Source: Ampullaceana balthica (lineage: Eukaryota; Mollusca; Gastropoda; Lymnaeidae). From it: DNA of 64,000 nucleotides. The stretch lies in assembly GCA_944989445.1 (NCBI GenBank), contig CALYLW010000138.1, forward strand, positions 799,421 to 863,420. The letters run 5' to 3'. Positions 11,280-23,381 of the stretch are shown in pieces. The stretch's first letter is position 1, and every line of letters begins with the position of its first letter. The notes below the pieces were generated by a model. The model did not search any database and was not told the origin of the DNA. It was given only the letters and a program-made list of their open reading frames with translations. The position numbers and the translations under genes are program-made.

Positions 11280-11504
11280 CTAATTAGAAAAAAGAGGTTA
11301 TAAAGTAGAATTGTTGAATAGTGAGTTTTTATTCAATTTATACTTACTCCCCCACTTCAATACTTTTCAGATTTACATTTCTATGTTTTAAAAATATTGA
11401 TATGGTTTAATTGAAGTTATTGCTTTAACTATTCCTGAATTGTATGACTATGCAAGAAGTTAAATGAAGAATGTTAGTAAAAAGGAAATTTAAACCCTAC
11501 TGGT

Positions 11505-11664
11505 CAGCAATGTTCCCTTTTAGCTGCACGGCCGCATTAAAATCTGGCTGATGGCCAGCAGCAAATTTTGTAAAGTATTGCACAAAAAAAGGATGCTGTG
11601 CAACTATGCACACAAGTATTTTTACTTTGCACACAAACCAATGCACCTTAGAGGGAACATTGCT
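11505..11664. mobile_element. MITE with CAGCAATGTTCCCT ends
   Basis: A 160-bp sequence with inverted termini: CAGCAATGTTCCCTTTTA on the left and its complement GAGGGAACATTGCTG on the right. The interior has short direct repeats of GCACAC/TGCAC. The hAT-like ends suggest a nonautonomous DNA transposon, but no clear 8-bp duplication was found. It lies in an intron of the WSC gene. Confidence 0.6.
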
Positions 11665-12380
11665 GGTCAGTTCAAAAACATTTGGCCCAAACTTTGGTGT
11701 TGGTATTGGAAGACCATCAAAGTATAAAATGTATATACAGTTGTAGTCATTATGCCAAAATTTAGCTACTTCACAACTTAATTTAACATGTACACCCTTT
11801 ATAAAACTAATCTGAGTGCAATCTTCTTTATAATTCCTTTATAATACATGGCCACATCAAAGAATATTGCAAGTTATTAATGATGAGAACTAAGAAGGGA
11901 AAATAAGGAATAGTTCTAAAAAAATTACAATAGATGATGAAGTAGTTTGACTGACATCAGCTAAGTTTATGGTAGTACAGGGAAGTCACAATATCTTGAG
12001 AAATAGGGGAACAGAAGACGGACAATGTGAGAACAAATATCATTTGAAAATGATTTTTTAAGTTTTCTAATATATTTGAAATTTCAATGAAGATCAATCT
12101 CGTGTTTGATCATTATTAGTTATTGAAAAAAGAAAATGTGAAAAGTTGTTTAAAAAAAGCAATGGTCCTGGAGGAAAGTGTCTGGTTAGCTGAATGTTTT
12201 CTTACACATGCAGCAATGTAATGACTGAAATGCATAACTATCAGGTTTTTTAAAAGTCCCCAAATGAATAAATCTAAAGAAAATATTTTTTGAGACTTAT
12301 AGATTTAGAAATTCTGATGGTCATTCTGAAGTGACAGATTTTTTAAAATTTTGAATATTAAATTCACTTTTTTTACTTAC

Positions 12381-12473
12381 TTTGAATCACACAAGTCTTG
12401 AGACACATTATTATAATCAAGAATGTTACCAACACACTGGCATAAGTGACCATTAAGTGCAATCAAATCAAAC
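12381..12473 (-). CDS. WSC-domain protein, exon 3 (WSC core)
   Basis: 93 bp (1 + 30 codons + 2), acceptor TTTACAG and donor GTAAGTA. The peptide FDLIALNGHLCQCVGN and VSQDLCDSK holds the WSC core: the Gly-x-x-x-Cys-x-Cys pair followed by Asp-x-Cys. WSC domains are small carbohydrate-binding cysteine-rich modules found in stress sensors, Kremen and polycystin-1. The phase joins both neighbouring exons. Confidence 0.8.
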
Positions 12474-13155
12474 CTGTAAAGATTTAAATATATTTTGAAG
12501 TTAATAAGGATACACACTTATAATTAAAATGCAATTAATTACCATGTATTTGTAATTAGTCTATTTTTATTTAACATTTCTAGGATTGAAAAACTAATAT
12601 AAAAACTAATTAGAAACTGCCTATTTAAATTCCAATTTATAAAAATGATCTAAAGCAGTACTTTGTCAATAAAACATTTATCAAAATTTAATATTTCAAA
12701 GTGCACTTGGTAGAATTAATAGGATTATTTGAAAAGTATGGATGTAGCAAGGGTTTAGCTTTCAGAATAACATAAACTCATAATTTTAATATCTTTAAGA
12801 ATTTTCAGATTAAATTGTTCAAACTGATATTTCTTTCGCTTGTTTTTTAATTTGTTTTATAAGTCTGTACCAGGCTTTAATTTACAGATCAAATGTTTTT
12901 AATATACATGTACTCCTAATTAGTAGCTTTACTGGCAGCTCAACTTTCTTACTATTTTGTTAATATTTGTCAACATGTTTCTTACCTCAAGGAAAAAAAA
13001 TTTAGTGATCAAAAATTTTTAACAGAATATTTTAAAATATTCATACAGATATTAATATTGAGCAGTGGCTATTTTATAACCTTGGGCAATTATTATGTTG
13101 AGTCTTATCATATGAGCACAAAGGAATGATCTGGAACTTAAAGCAAATTCACATA

Positions 13156-14977
13156 CAGTGGGGCCCACTTAACTCGAGCCCTGGTTAACTCGCCAGCTCT
13201 ATTAAGTCGACGTTTTTTTTTAAACCGCCAAATTCTCTCTTTGTCTTTGAATTTTTTCAGCGGTTAATTTCGATTTTTTTAGTCGCTGAACCCTAATATT
13301 TCGAGCACAAAAGTGGGCCAAATTTGCCACTTAGCGTGGTTATCTCGATCCCCATGACCAATCGCCAGCATTTGAAAATGTTAGGTGATTTTGTATAACA
13401 AAGGGAAGGCATCGAATTTCGCTAGGTCTGCTGGTGACGTCACAGCCCGCTTGCGCTCATCTCTCAGCGCTGTGCTGCTTCTGGTACTACACATGTATAC
13501 CAATCTCCAGCTTTTGAAAATGTTAGTTATTGATTTTTTATAACCAATATCAAATTTCTGGCCTACGCGAGGTCTGCTGGTGACGTCACAGCCCCCTTGC
13601 GTTCAACTCTCAGCCCTGTGTTATAACTTACTTCTGGTACTATACCCATCGCCAGCTTTTGAAAATGTTAGTTATCGTTGCCACTCACCATCTCGCTACC
13701 GTATTTTCGCGCGCGTCTTATAAAAAGTTTTACTATTGGTTACGTTTATCAGAGCTAACTAATCAAAATTGATCCTTCAATAACAGTTGACGCACTCTTG
13801 TTGATCTTGTCTTTTCAGAGCTGTGTCAAATATAATAAAAGTTTGTATCGATAATCGACGTTGGTTTTTATTTTATATTAGTAAATTTCTGCTGTTAGTT
13901 GGTGCACATATACCTTTTGTTGTTAGCAAACATGTATGTACATTTTTATAGCATGCCTATCGCTCCATCAAACAAATAACGGCAAAAAGACAGACAGTTT
14001 ACCCACCCCCAGTCTAAGTCCATTGTAAGCTGAGGGGATCGTATGGAATAACAAAATGTACCGTGTGCAGACTTGTTGTCATTGGCAACCATTCATCCTT
14101 CAACCTCATTTTGACTCAATTACTACTGCTTTATTCTCATTGTTTCATTCATAAGAAGTGGCCGTGTGCAAAAGCCATTTAACTATTAGTTAGAATTAAT
14201 TAAAATGTGTCAAAGTTGAAGGTTCTAAAGGAGTTCCTAATTTATTTGTGTACGTTTTTATAGAGAAGAGTTCGCTTTGTCATGAGTCATATATAGGTCA
14301 TGATAGACAAATAACAGCAATGCTGTTGTGTAAAATAAAACTCCAAAAACATGTGCATGTACATTCTCATTTATTAACGCTAGTGATGTGACGATACCAA
14401 AATCATAGGGTGCTTACTGTAAACAATGCTCCCCAGATTTTAAAATATATAATATAACAGACTACAGACAGTTTACCCACCCCCACTCTCAATCTCCTAC
14501 ACCATTGTTGTTGGTTAGTCTGATTAGCACTAAAGGAATTCTGAGTCCATTGTAAGCTGAGGGGACAGGGTGGGCTATGTATTTGTGTAGCTTGTAAGGA
14601 AAGTCACCAGCGGACCCTGGGCGCGCAGGAGGTGTGTTGGGCAGGACTAGATGAATTCCTTATCCATGTAGTTATGTACTAGGGAAAAAAAACTGCGCTA
14701 ACGCAATAAAGGGTTATATTTAAACTTAAACGGTCCTTAAAAACAAACGGTCTTAACAACCTTAGGAAAGAATGAAGAAATAGGGTCCCGATATTCCTAT
14801 ACAATTCCGATTAATCGTCCCATCACTAATTAACGCACATCATGTATATAATTATAAAGAAATTTCAAGCGCATGTTAATATTTTGCCGCCATTTTGGTT
14901 TTCGTTTAACTCAGTGATCGGTTATCTCGTCGCCATTTTTCATACCCCGAGGCCGTCGACTTAAGCGGGCCCCACTG
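13156..14977. mobile_element. Tigger/pogo-like nonautonomous element (1.8 kb)
   Basis: Imperfect inverted ends beginning CAGTGGGGCCC(A/G)CTTAA are flanked by TA on both sides (13154-13155 and 14978-14979). Internal tandem-like copies of a ~140-bp block carry gccagc(a/t)tttgaaaatgtta and ggtctgctggtgacgtcac. A cagacagtttacccacccc block occurs at ~13990 and ~14465. No transposase ORF is seen. It lies in the intron between WSC exons 3 and 2. Confidence 0.8.
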
Positions 14978-15095
14978 TAAAAGGATAAAATGGTCTTTTG
15001 GTGGAAATAGTTACTAGTTACTTATTATATTCAGAAATAGACATGTATGTCTGAAATGAGGTTAAAGATTTTAAAAATTATCTTTTTGTACATAC

Positions 15096-15219
15096 CCTTC
15101 TCTCAAGCATTTTTTAGAGCAAACAATAAGGTTTGCATCAACTTCATTCTCAATTGATGGCTTTAAGCTATTCGCTTTGAAACACCCTTGATACCATGAT
15201 GAATACTGGTTTGACAATC
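15096..15219 (-). CDS. WSC-domain protein, exon 2 (start of WSC domain)
   Basis: 124 bp (2 + 40 codons + 2), acceptor TTCTCTACAG and donor GTATGT. The peptide SSWYQGCFKANSLKPS begins a WSC domain (usual start G-C-Y/F-x-D) and continues to LIVCSKKCLREG, matching the C-x-x-x-C-x-x-x-G spacing. Joined to exon 3, the order of six cysteines is that of a WSC domain. Confidence 0.8.
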
Positions 15220-15368
15220 CTGTAGAGAAAACAAAATTAAATCATTATCTCATTAAGTATAGGCTATCGCAAGTTACATTTATAAAAGGGAAAAACCTCT
15301 TAAATTTAAACAAATGGCTTAATGCAAAACAATATTTCTTTTAATATTTTTTAAAATTTAATTTTTAC

Positions 15369-15432
15369 CCTGACATAGTCCAAAGAGAAAAAAGAGAACA
15401 ACAGCAGTTACTGGTGTATTTGGTGCCACCAT
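15369..15432 (-). CDS. WSC-domain protein, exon 1 (start codon and signal peptide)
   Basis: ATG at 15432 opens MVAPNTPVTAVVLFFLFGLC, a short polar start and a hydrophobic core typical of a secretory signal peptide, with likely cleavage soon after. The exon ends CAG G before donor GTAAAAAT (21 codons + 1). An acceptor TTTTTTTCAG at 15461-15470 puts a short 5' leader (15433-15460) on the same exon. Codon phase continues into exon 2. The protein therefore enters the secretory pathway and is probably extracellular or an ectodomain. Confidence 0.8.
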
Positions 15433-16519
15433 TCTTAGTCACAAATATGACTTTTCATTACTGAAAAAAAAAGGTAATAACAAAATGTAGATATAAATAA
15501 TGCAATTTTTAAAATCAAAATTAGAAGAAAGCAAATAATATGTCACTATAATTATTTTTTTCATGTGTCATTTTGCCAAAGTATAGAATTAGTTGTCAAT
15601 TGTAAATTAATTTTAATTTTTAATTCCCGGGCACATGAAAGTAAGTACAGTCTACAATTTTATTATCAATCGAAAGGGTGAAATTTGCAGGCTTATGATA
15701 ATTTATTATCCTCAATGCTACGTTACTGTAGCCATAGGTTAAGGCCTAAAACTTGATAGATACAATCAAGACAAATTAATTTTTTTACACCGAATGTTTT
15801 TGGTCTACTGTATGTAAGTAATTTTCTAAATTGAAAGCTGTTGAGACAAATTTTGTCTTATTTTTTATATAGACTAAGCCCCAATAATCAAAAGTAAACA
15901 AATACTTAAAGTGTAGCCCTATGGATTTCAAGTTTACAAAATTAAATGAAGTGTAGCTGAGGGGTCAGAATAAATTAATGAAGTGTGACCTTAGCTATTT
16001 AATTATTAATTTAATTTATCACTGGAATGATCTCCCATAAAATTATAAATATTTTAAGTAAATTAATATGTCTTATTCTTATGTTGATCCATTAGGCAAG
16101 GGGTGTCTAAAGACCGGCCCGTGGGTCAAAGATGCCCACGCTTTAAATTTAACTGGCCCCGCTGCCTCAAAAGTCATAGACTGACGAATTATTTCTGTAA
16201 AGACATTATATTTATTAAAAGAGTGTACATTTTGTGCTGTTTTGAGTACATTAACAAAAATTGATGACATTTTATTGTTAACCAATCACTTGACCTTCAG
16301 ACTCTTTTACAGACCAAACAAGAGGAACCTATTTTTTTTGCTTCTGTTTTTTTGGTTGTCAATTACATTAAATTACCATTAAAATATTTCTGTAATTATA
16401 AATGATAGTGCCCTTGCCATGACGGGTGAGCACAATTGAATAGTAACAGTTGTCTGTAACAAAATCAGCAAAGAGGCTTTTAAACTTTACTGTATCATTC
16501 ACCAACAAGTGCTTTGTTC

Positions 16520-16820
16520 CAAACATCTTAAGCAAGTGATAAAGCAATAAACCCTATTCGCTCTAAAGCCCTGTTTCATTGCCAGTTTCAGAAGTTTATT
16601 CTTGAAATCCAAGGAGAATACAAAGATGTTGTGTATCTCAATAGTGTAAGATTGCTCAGTTGGGGGACAGCACTTGGGCAATTCTTGGAAAAGAAATGAA
16701 CAACTAATGCCAGAACTATCTGATCCTGCATTGCTAGCAGATTTTACATTTTTAGTTGATGTGACAAGACATCTAAAACCTGCTTAACACAAGTCCAGGA
16801 CTTAGTAACGATTGAAAAGG
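16520..16820 (+). pseudogene. hAT transposase remnant, GTF2IRD2-like type
   Basis: One frame reads SKALFHCQFQKFILEI then GEYKDVVYLNSVRLLSWGTA and LGQFLEKK before a stop at 16699. This block (Q-F-x-K-F-L, E-Y-x-D-V-x-Y, V-R-x-L-S-x-G) is the conserved centre of the hAT transposase from which vertebrate GTF2IRD2 was captured. Further fragments (aDvT-like) follow in other frames. It is broken by stops and the SINE, and is not functional. Confidence 0.7.
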
Positions 16821-16852
16821 AAATCTTGTTGTTTTTTTCCCTTCACCTTTCT

Positions 16853-17093
16853 TATCTTATCTTATCTATACAGACGCTCCTTCTATACAGAAGATTAATG
16901 CGTCCACAGACCATGACAGATGATCTGTTGGCAAGTGATGCAGCGTTCACAGGCCACGGCTTTGAGGGTTCCACGCATTACCCAACCGCCTAACTAGTGT
17001 TAGGTACCCATTCTGACCTTGGTGACTCAGGGACGCCCTAGGCCCCGGGAACAAATCCTTGCCTTCGCACGGATTCGAACCCGTGACCATCGT
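16853..17093 (-). mobile_element. tRNA-derived SINE, copy 1 (5' truncated)
   Basis: Bounded by an 8-bp duplication ACCTTTCT (16845-16852 and 17094-17101). Minus-strand order: tRNA-like B-box GGTTCGAATCC, unique body, then a 3' hairpin region ending ..GGAGCGTCTGTATAGATAAG with (GATAA) repeats. The A-box end is missing. It is inserted in the decayed hAT element. Confidence 0.85.
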
Positions 17094-17506
17094 ACCTTTC
17101 TCCGTGGACCCAGACAAAGATTCAGACCATCTGAAATAGGAACCTATTGAGATTCAAAGGGATGCTGAATGTCACAGCAGGCAACAACAGGTTTCTCTCA
17201 TTGACTTTTATTGTTAGCCAGAAGAGACTCGAACATTTGCTATGAAATGATTGTTGCCTCGACACACTTTTGAGAGCAGAAATTCTCAGTTATGAATTTT
17301 AACAAGAACTGTGTGAGGACGAGGCTAAGTGACTCTCACATGCGTGATATCATATGTATCTAAACCAGTGGCATTGACAAAATTTTACAATAAAAACTTC
17401 TCAATGTACATCATTTTTGTGTATTATCTAAATCCGTCCCCACATAGTTCACATACCTTTTCTTCATTGAATATGGCCTGCCATGCAAAAAGTTTGGAGG
17501 CCCTTG

Positions 17507-19190
17507 TACAAGGCCAATATTTTGAATTTTAAAATAATTATATGAATCAAACATGATGCCTTTGAATACTTTGATTTTGATTATGATCATTTAGCTAAAA
17601 ATCTAAGAACATGGCCCTGTATAATATATGCATTTAATTCATTTAACAGAAGTTAATAGTAAATGGCAACTAATACTAATACTAATAATATTATTTAATA
17701 ATATTTTAATAAAATAAAGTCTAATTCCCCAGCTGGCCCAGGTATCCTTTTTCTTTTCTTTTTATTTACTGCTAAAAAATCCTATTTACTTTACAGTTTC
17801 AGTTTACTTAAATATCATATATGTTATTGTTATAAATATAAAAATAAAATTCTGGATTGAAGTCACACTACTCATAATCTCATACTCATACAGTTACAGT
17901 ATATAATATATATAAATAGGCCTATGCCTATACTATAGTCTATAGTACTATGATCACTATAGTAGTCTATAGTCTTACAGTCTTAAGTCTTAGTCAGTGA
18001 AAATTAATCATAATTAATGTGTGACGGTTAAAATAAAAATTAAATTTAAACGATTAAAATTAATAAAATACTAAATATATTTAAAAATATATTTATTATT
18101 TATATAAAATATGTATGTTTTGATGAGTGCTGCGCAATTATTTCTTAACAAACAATTACCAGCGCATTCTTTCAAACTTAGTATACACCATGTTTAACCA
18201 TACTTTATTTATACTCACGGGCAATATGTGTTCATTGATGTTTTTCCTCACAATAATAATTCCAGACTTGTGACACTCTTCTGTGTGAGTGTGCGATGAA
18301 TCGCATCACTTTCTTGAAACTTGAAACATTAGACAATAATACATTAGAAGTAGAAGCGCTCCGTTTAACTTTTTAAATTTAACTACAAAATACTCAGTGA
18401 TTTTAAATAAATTTACTACTTAATTGTGAGTAATACCGATTGGGCTAAATTTATCACATCCATTTTCTCACGTTTATTCACAAGTAACTAAATTATCTAG
18501 CATTTGACTGACCCAATGCCGTATGAATTTGTACTCTATTTTTCCCCTCTCGTCCGAAGCCTCACTATTAGAAAGTAGTTCTTGAAAACTTTCAGGTCCA
18601 GGTGATGTCTAAAAACAATACCAATCTGTTATTTTTTTTAATGTGAAACAAAAATTAAGTCCCAAAATATCATTTTGAATATTTAAATTTTAAGTTAATA
18701 TTAATTAGCTATTAAATTTAATGACCCAGTTGCTTCATAATAAGGTTATATTAAATTATAAGAACTATTTTCTGCCGCGCTAATAGACACCTGATGATTT
18801 AAAAATGATGCTGGAATAAACTGATGTGGCAAGGGAGGTAGCTCATTTGTTCTAATGGACCTAATTATATTGTTAGCCTACCTTTATAACCGAATTTCAC
18901 AATAGCTCTTGAATGTCCGTAAATAATTATCAATAACTATTCTATAATAGTAATAGGTGAGTCAATTTTCCTCATAATCACACTGTTTCATGGACTGACT
19001 CTGGAACGCTCGATAAATAACCCAAGTGCGTTTGGTGTCCAAAATATAATATAGTATATAGATAGGGTAACGGGGTAAACAAAGTTTTTGACTATAAATC
19101 CCTTATATATTAGACATAACTAAAAGTATTGAATAGGGTTCAAGGCCGTACCCAGACTTTTTTAAGGGGGGTTCGCAAAATTTTCACGAG
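17507..19190. other. AT-rich upstream region of the WSC gene
   Basis: No protein-coding exon is supported. Simple AT tracts and short duplications of tatagtcta at 17925-17985 are present. A candidate non-coding first exon for the WSC gene is listed separately. A gtttttgactataaatccc block at ~19085 recurs at 62455 and, inverted, at ~57735. Confidence 0.45.
18219..18330 (-). other. Candidate 5' non-coding exon of the WSC gene
   Basis: A strong donor GTGAGTAT on the minus strand at 18218 follows a leader of balanced composition with no ATG-initiated long frame. It could splice to the acceptor TTTTTTTCAG upstream of coding exon 1. There is no transcript evidence; the upstream limit is arbitrary and this is a weak inference. 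Confidence 0.25.
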
Positions 19191-19206
19191 GGCATTTCAT
19201 TTTTAG

Positions 19207-20090
19207 ATAAGGTAGACCTCTCATAACGAGCACCTCTCATAACGAGATTTTCTCATAACAAGCAATATTTTTATGGAAAAGTTGCTCCCTTAACGAGCGA
19301 AGATTCGCATAACGAGTGACGCAGAAAGAGAAACTACCTTTTTCCTGGAAATTCATTAGTGAGTCGGCACTTCCGCCATGATGTATTGTTCTGAGTTAAG
19401 CACTCAGTCTGTTAGCGTATTGTTTTCGTGTGTCATCAACCGATTTTACAAATTTTGTATTCAGACAGTATTTGCAATTTTTGTATGTGCAAAGTTTAAT
19501 AAACTGATAAATTATCTTCGAAAAAAAACACAAGAAGACAATCATAAGAGAGGGGGAAAAACAAACAAACTTTAAATAAAACGAAAAAACATTGAAAAGC
19601 GAGAACAAGGTTGCGAATCTAGCGCGCAACTACAATCGGTCAACATCAACGATCTGCACTATTCTCAAGAGCAATTAAGGAGATAGATGCTTCAAATGGA
19701 GTGTCAAGAATGTCCATGAGACGGTTACATCACATTACGTCAAATTTTGAAGCGCCTGCAAAAACAAATGACTCAAATGTCTTTAACAGTTTTCTAGTTA
19801 AAAAGCAATAATTATTTGTCATAAATTCATATTTTTTTTATTTTTTTTTGTTTCAAATATAAATTGTATTCTAAGTGGTTACACTCTTTAACAATTCATT
19901 AGTAATTTTATTTCAATAAATGTAAATAATTTTTTTTGAAAAATTAGTATTTTTTTCAGCATGGAACGGATTACCGTATATTGATTGATTTGTATGGGAA
20001 AAAATTGTTTCGTATAACGAGTGTTTCATTTACAAAATGAGCCTCTGGAACGAATTAATCTCGTTATGAGATGTTTGACTGTACCTACAA
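19207..20090 (+). mobile_element. Tigger/pogo-like element, internally deleted
   Basis: Left end GACCTCTCATAACGAG and right end CTCGTTATGAGATGTTTGAC are inverted matches, typical of pogo/Tigger termini. The right end abuts TA. Extra copies of CATAACGAG lie subterminally on both sides. A basic stretch around 19560-19690 (KREQG-like) may be the relic of the psq-type DNA-binding domain, but no intact transposase remains. Confidence 0.7.
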
Positions 20091-20355
20091 TACATGGTGC
20101 TATGACACTATGACTTCAAATTTGGATGATAATGTTTAATCAATAATTCTGTACCTATGAATTATTGAGGGCGTTGATTAAACTTCTCGTCTTTTTTGCC
20201 TCGTTTTCAAAACAAAACAACAACAAAATATTTTCAGTGCATACGGTGACCAAAAAAGTAGGTTTTTATGCAATAAATAATTAACACTGTAAATAAAAGC
20301 TTCCAAAATAGTATTTTATTTGAAAATGCATGTACTTGATCATTCATTTCTTTTC

Positions 20356-21780
20356 TTATAAATAATGAAATCTGCAGGCGCAAGCGTTAAAGAATTGAAT
20401 TACATACATTATGGTACAGAACTGCAAAGGGAAGGGGGGGAGAGAAAGCCAAACTATGAGGTTTATTTTAGAACATCTTCGATGTAAACCCTTCTTGGGT
20501 TTTTTTTTAACAAATATCTGTAAAACACTGTTTTCGTTGATATTGATAGCGTAGCGATGCATCAATGCAAGCTCAGTAAATCTTTCCTGCACCATTGAAC
20601 ATCTCATGTACTTGTGCAAACGTCGGAGTGCACTGAACCTTCGCTCACACGCGAAGGAAGTCACAGGAATCACACACGTGATTTTCAGTAAGCAATAAAT
20701 ATTTGGATGCATCGATTCATTGCAATGTTTTATAACTTCCGTGCAATTGTTTTGGTAGCTTTGACTCTTCCCATTGGCTGAAACTCAATTTCCACCCGGT
20801 AAACTCTTCGGGCAGCACTTCTGGTGAAGTCAGATCGTGCTCATATAAATCCACATCGCCCTTCATATCTTCATACATACAATTTCTAACAGCACTTGGC
20901 ACAAGAGCTAACATGTCCTTTTTAAGCCAGAGAACCGCGTGTCTAGTTCAGCAATGATGTGCTCCAGAAATGGATACATTAAGTTCCGCAGATAATGTTG
21001 CATTGGCGTTTCTAAGCACACATTGCTTCGGTACATTTGCTGCTTAGCAATTCTGGGCATTGAAGCTTCAGCTCCTACAGACTGCGCCATGATAATGATA
21101 TGATCATAGGTGTTTTGAAAATAAGGATCTACATTTGTTTTAATCTCTTTAAACTCTTGCATGACGTTTTCAATTAGTGACATAGCCTGAATGATGTCAA
21201 TCCCTTCTTTCTGTAAGCATAGATAACAGTTTGTACTTTACAACAAACGTCACAATAAATGTGAAGTTACACAAGGAATGAAGAAGTGACGTTGCTCGAG
21301 ACTTATTGTCCGTGTCCCAATCACCATTTTTACTCAAAATTGGAAAAAATCCTTGGTAGTTGTGTTTTCATCGTGGCAGTGAAATTATCTCATGAGTGTG
21401 AAAAATGTAAACATACGATGAATAGAAGTGTTTGTGTGCTTCGTGGCGCTCAGCCCATCTTGCTTTGCACAAATCTGTAAGTGCCTTCCGCTTAGCACTG
21501 TCAAAGACTTGTTTGTATGACGTTTTTCAAAAAGGCTTCGCGCTTTGGGCTGTTGTTTAAAAAAACATGCAATCATGTAACGCACATCGGAAAGTCCGCA
21601 AGAGTGCGCGATCACTAGGTTTAAAGCGTGATCGCTGCAGTGTGTGTATACAACCAAATGGGCCTCTCGCAGAATACGCGCTTGAACTGCTGAGACAACG
21701 CCCGACATAGATACAGCGCCATCATAACACTGGCCCCTCATATTCTGTAGTGGGATCCCCAAGTTTCTCAATAATGTCAA
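20356..21780 (-). pseudogene. hAT transposase pseudogene (ZMYM1/DUF4371-like)
   Basis: Four open segments in minus-strand order (21780-21385, 21183-20908, 20914-20717, 20712-20356) carry RGQCYDGAVSMSGV and HCSDHALNLVIAHS, then MQHYLRNLMYPFLEHIIAEL, and finally the hATC signature VIPVTSFACERRFSALRRL with LALMHRYAI. This order fits hAT transposases of the type annotated as zinc-finger MYM-type protein 1-like. A stop at 21385, a degenerate gap to 21183 and a frame change near 20910 break it. Element ends were not recognised. Confidence 0.75.
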
Positions 21781-21789
21781 GATCTATGT

Positions 21790-22150
21790 TTTACAAAAAA
21801 GGCGCCAAATTTCTTTTTTGTTTGTCAAAAGCCCAAGTAACTTATCCTTGTTTGATAAATACGAAATATTTAACTTCCTGAAATGTACACAAAGTATTTT
21901 ATAATTATAAATCCTCATATCCTCTTTTTACATCGCTCTCTTTTCCAAAATTAAAATATAAGCTAAAACAATTACGTCATATAATTATAATATTTTTTTA
22001 CAACCAGAATGTTTTAATTTATAATTATTTTGCACACCTCCTGATGCGCGCCTTGTATATATATACTTAAATATAAGCTCAAAAAATGACGTCATAGAGG
22101 TACGGATACATACTTCAACCAATCTGTGACTTGGGCTATTATATTGTTTA
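21790..22150 (-). mobile_element. Helitron fragment D (truncated, fourth unit of the array)
   Basis: The minus strand starts near 22150 with AATATAATAGCCCAAGTCACAG, immediately after the 3' end of unit C. Its body (gatttataattataaaatac, ttccaaaattaaaatat, gacgtcat) matches the Helitron-like units at 52.7-53.6 kb. The 3' hairpin and CTAG end were not found, so it looks truncated near 21790. Confidence 0.45.
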
Positions 22151-22350
22151 CTATTGGAAAAGCCTGCTAAGGCTCACACGCACGTATAGTTCGTGTGTTG
22201 TTTCAGTAATTGACGTTCTGGGCTAAAATAATGACGTCATATAATATTTTTTACGGCGAAATTTTTTATTTATTTATAATAATTTCACGCGCCTTTTTGC
22301 GCGCCTTTCGATGGGGAGACACACGCATAGGAAGGGCGATTATGTATTAA
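22151..22350 (-). mobile_element. Mini-Helitron C (200 bp)
   Basis: The 5' end reads TTAATACATAATCGCCC, a slightly mutated form of the TCTAATATATAATCGCCC start of units A and B, and abuts the CTAG end of unit A. The 3' end has hairpin GCCTTAGCAGGC followed by TTTTCCAATAG, then T. Only the non-coding ends of the family are retained, including gacgtcat and GGCGCGC blocks. It must have moved, if at all, in trans. Confidence 0.7.
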
Positions 22351-22429
22351 CTAGTTCAAAAGCCTGCTTTATTAAATACTGAAATAGAAAATAACATTTG
22401 GCATATATTGAGTTTATTCACGCATTTCA

Positions 22430-23122
22430 ATGCGTCCTTAGAGGCCATCAAGGATTCATCCCAAATGATTATTGTGGCTCTTCGGAGAATGTCAGCATCG
22501 GTGGAGGTCATTCTCATTCTGGAGATTGAGGTTTCGATAATTGGGACGGGAAGTTAAAATTGGGAATGATACGTTCGACCACTTTACAGTAAATTGGCCG
22601 CGATTCCAGTTGATGCAGTAGATAAAGCAATCTTATGTTCCACTCTAAAGGATGCAAGCAAGGTTGTGTACAAATATGTTTTACCACTGCCACCAGGTCC
22701 GTCAAGAAAGTAACACCTATGAGGAAGATGATCATTGGTTGCGGCTGTGATAATTTCATCAAATGCGTGTCTCTGCTGTTCCTTGAGACCCCGTACCATG
22801 TCTGTTGCTTTGCTGAGCTGTTGGACCGAATCAAAAACGCTGTCATGTATGTCTTCCACGTGACTTGTTGGAACTGGTAAACCTAAATTCTCGCAGGTTT
22901 TCCTATTAGCAATAAAGATCAATTGAATATCAGTAAGGGTCAAATTGAGGCAGTGTTTGCATGTTTGTGATGAATCTGCAACGTAAAATCTTCATAAAAG
23001 TATTCTTTATATTTCTGGAACAATTGTGGAATATTTGAAGGAGATGCGAGCAGGCACAATTGTGCAAATAATTCCCGTAGGAGAGCGGGTCTCTTTTCGG
23101 CAACTGCATCATGTAACGTCAT
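22430..23122 (-). pseudogene. Helitron A helicase 5' half (Walker A kept, rest deleted)
   Basis: PIF1-like helicase remnant. Frames carry AVAEKRPALLRELFAQLCLL, LTDIQLIFIANRKTCENLGL and the Walker A loop LDGPGGSGKTYLYTTLLASF. A small deletion near 22975, relative to Helitron B, shifts the frame. The shared TAA after TGIAANLL ends the frame at 22584. Motif II (IIWDES) is partly present in the decayed downstream part; motifs III-VI are deleted. Confidence 0.8.
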
Positions 23123-23381
23123 ATCCTAGACCTGCTTGTCATTGAAGAGGCCTCGGTGTTGTGCAGCTTCCTTGAATGTTGGATATGAAATACCATGGAC
23201 GGTCCGAAGGTCCTCAAAGGAAGTTGCACCTGGCACATGAAGGAGAAGTAAGCGCACGCAGAAGCGCTGAATGTCTGACACTAAACTGACAGAGTACATA
23301 CGACCAATTATTCTCTCAGCATCCCTTTGCCTTCTCTGCCATGTTCTGGTCCTCTCGTGAAAAACATAATGTTCAGGTATG

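Larger units (their letters stand above)
16097..17506 (+). mobile_element. Charlie-like hAT element, decayed, with SINE insertion
   Basis: The left end CAAGGGGTGTCTAAAGACC and the right end, read inward, CAAGGGCCTCCAAAC, then related GGC-rich blocks, form eroded inverted termini like those of Charlie-type hAT elements. A transposase remnant lies inside, and a SINE is inserted at 16853-17093. No clear target duplication remains. Confidence 0.6.
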
